From NCBI GenBank assembly GCA_045577735.1, contig JAZNIY010000005.1, positions 1 through 64,000 on the forward strand: a stretch of 64,000 bases of DNA. The letters run 5' to 3'. Source of the DNA: Stercoripulliclostridium_A sp045577735 (GTDB lineage Bacteria > Bacillota > Clostridia > Christensenellales > DTU072). This document shows, piece after piece, positions 63,534 through 64,000 of this stretch (its first letter is position 1; every line of letters begins with the position of its first letter). The position numbers were made by a program, and so were the translations under genes. The notes under the pieces are model-generated. The model saw only the letters and a list, made by a program, of their open reading frames with translations. It was not told the origin of the DNA and did not search any database.

Positions 63534-64000
63534 TATCTTAAAATAATTCCTAATTTTTCTTTTAGTGCACTAAGGATATTTTCGATTTCCTTGTTAACGT
63601 CATCGTCTTTCAAGGTTCTGTCCTTAGATTGGAAGGTGAGCTTAACGGCAATACTCATTTTACCAAGTTTGGTTAATGCTTCGCCCTTATAAACATCGAA
63701 TATTTTGCTGTCAATTAGTAGAGTTGAACCTGCTTCATTAATGGTATCAAGCAAAGTATCTGCTTCTAGAGAAAGATCGCAAACGAGAGCAAGGTCGCGT
63801 TCCATTGCTGGGAACTTGGAAACTACTTTAAAGCCGGAGAATACTCTGGCGTTATCTTCTATGTATTCTTCATCAATTTCTGCAATATACAAACGTTTGT
63901 CAACGTCATACTCTTTTGCAACGTCATATTTAACTTCACCCATATAACCAACAACCTTACCATCGCTAGTAACAATTTCGGCAGTACGATAAGGATGCAT
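63533..64000 (-). CDS. pheT: Phenylalanine-tRNA ligase beta subunit, C-terminal part
   Basis: The gene runs off the right edge; only the last 155 residues are visible. The end is the FDX-ACB anticodon-binding domain (FPAMERDLALVCD, and FQSKDRTLKDDDVNKEIENIL). The upstream part, not seen, should hold the tRNA-binding and B3/B4 domains. Followed at once by mutS2. Confidence 0.93.
   Translation of the reverse strand: MHPYRTAEIVTSDGKVVGYMGEVKYDVAKEYDVDKRLYIAEIDEEYIEDNARVFSGFKVVSKFPAMERDLALVCDLSLEADTLLDTINEAGSTLLIDSKIFDVYKGEALTKLGKMSIAVKLTFQSKDRTLKDDDVNKEIENILSALKEKLGIILR

Noticed and set aside
1..64000. CRISPR array, insertion sequences, rRNA operon, toxin-antitoxin or defence island
   Set aside because: Looked for on both strands; no regularly spaced repeats, transposase-like frames, rRNA sequence or defence-type proteins were seen.

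Overview
The window comes from an AT-rich, endospore-forming, monoderm bacterium of the Clostridia type (Bacillota). The evidence is the content and order of the sporulation genes: spoIIAA-spoIIAB-sigF-spoVAC-spoVAD-spoVAE, the complete spoIIIAA-AH operon, the argR-recN-spoIVB block, a forespore-type D,D-carboxypeptidase, and an IspH-ribosomal S1 fusion typical of Clostridia. The species cannot be named from the sequence alone. Almost every gene looks intact. I see no prophage, insertion sequence or CRISPR array.

Layout of the plus-strand half (1-42.9 kb): a truncated RCK potassium-channel subunit; a small membrane protein; an HtrA-like lipoprotein (on the minus strand); the sigma-F/SpoVA cluster; an M24 peptidase with EF-P; the spoIIIA operon; an Asp23-nusB-xseA-xseB cluster; a roughly 585-nt structured RNA that I identify as OLE RNA, directly before its membrane partner gene oapA; then tlyA, nadK, argR, recN, spoIVB, a SpoIIM-like membrane protein, dacF, an M50 protease and scpA-scpB. 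Next comes an 8.3-kb gene for a giant surface protein with MBG-type repeats, followed by a small-gene/dacB/rluB/surE/oxidoreductase/cmk/ispH-rpsA operon, tRNA-Trp, proC and rnhA.

Layout of the minus-strand half (42.9-64 kb): a membrane-anchored PadR-type regulator with lexA; a 357-residue solitary tyrosine recombinase resembling XerS; an 840-bp gene-free stretch holding a dif-like palindrome and related repeats; a PLP enzyme of the methionine gamma-lyase/aluminium-resistance family; miaA-mutL-mutS-miaB; a class A penicillin-binding protein (the one plus-strand gene here); a DUF4097 protein; and thiI-nifS-mutS2-pheT, which runs off the right edge.

The points most worth a second look are: (1) an XerS-like recombinase next to a dif-like site, a few kilobases from an abrupt reversal of gene polarity, which suggests the replication terminus; (2) OLE RNA plus OapA in a conserved neighbourhood; (3) repeated cases where the first gene of a transcription unit has its -10 box 5-8 nt before the start codon and no Shine-Dalgarno site, pointing to leaderless mRNAs, while genes inside operons carry clear Shine-Dalgarno sites; (4) hairpins that would bury the nadK start codon and the spoIVB ribosome-binding site; (5) an in-frame internal ribosome-binding site exactly at the IspH/S1 junction.
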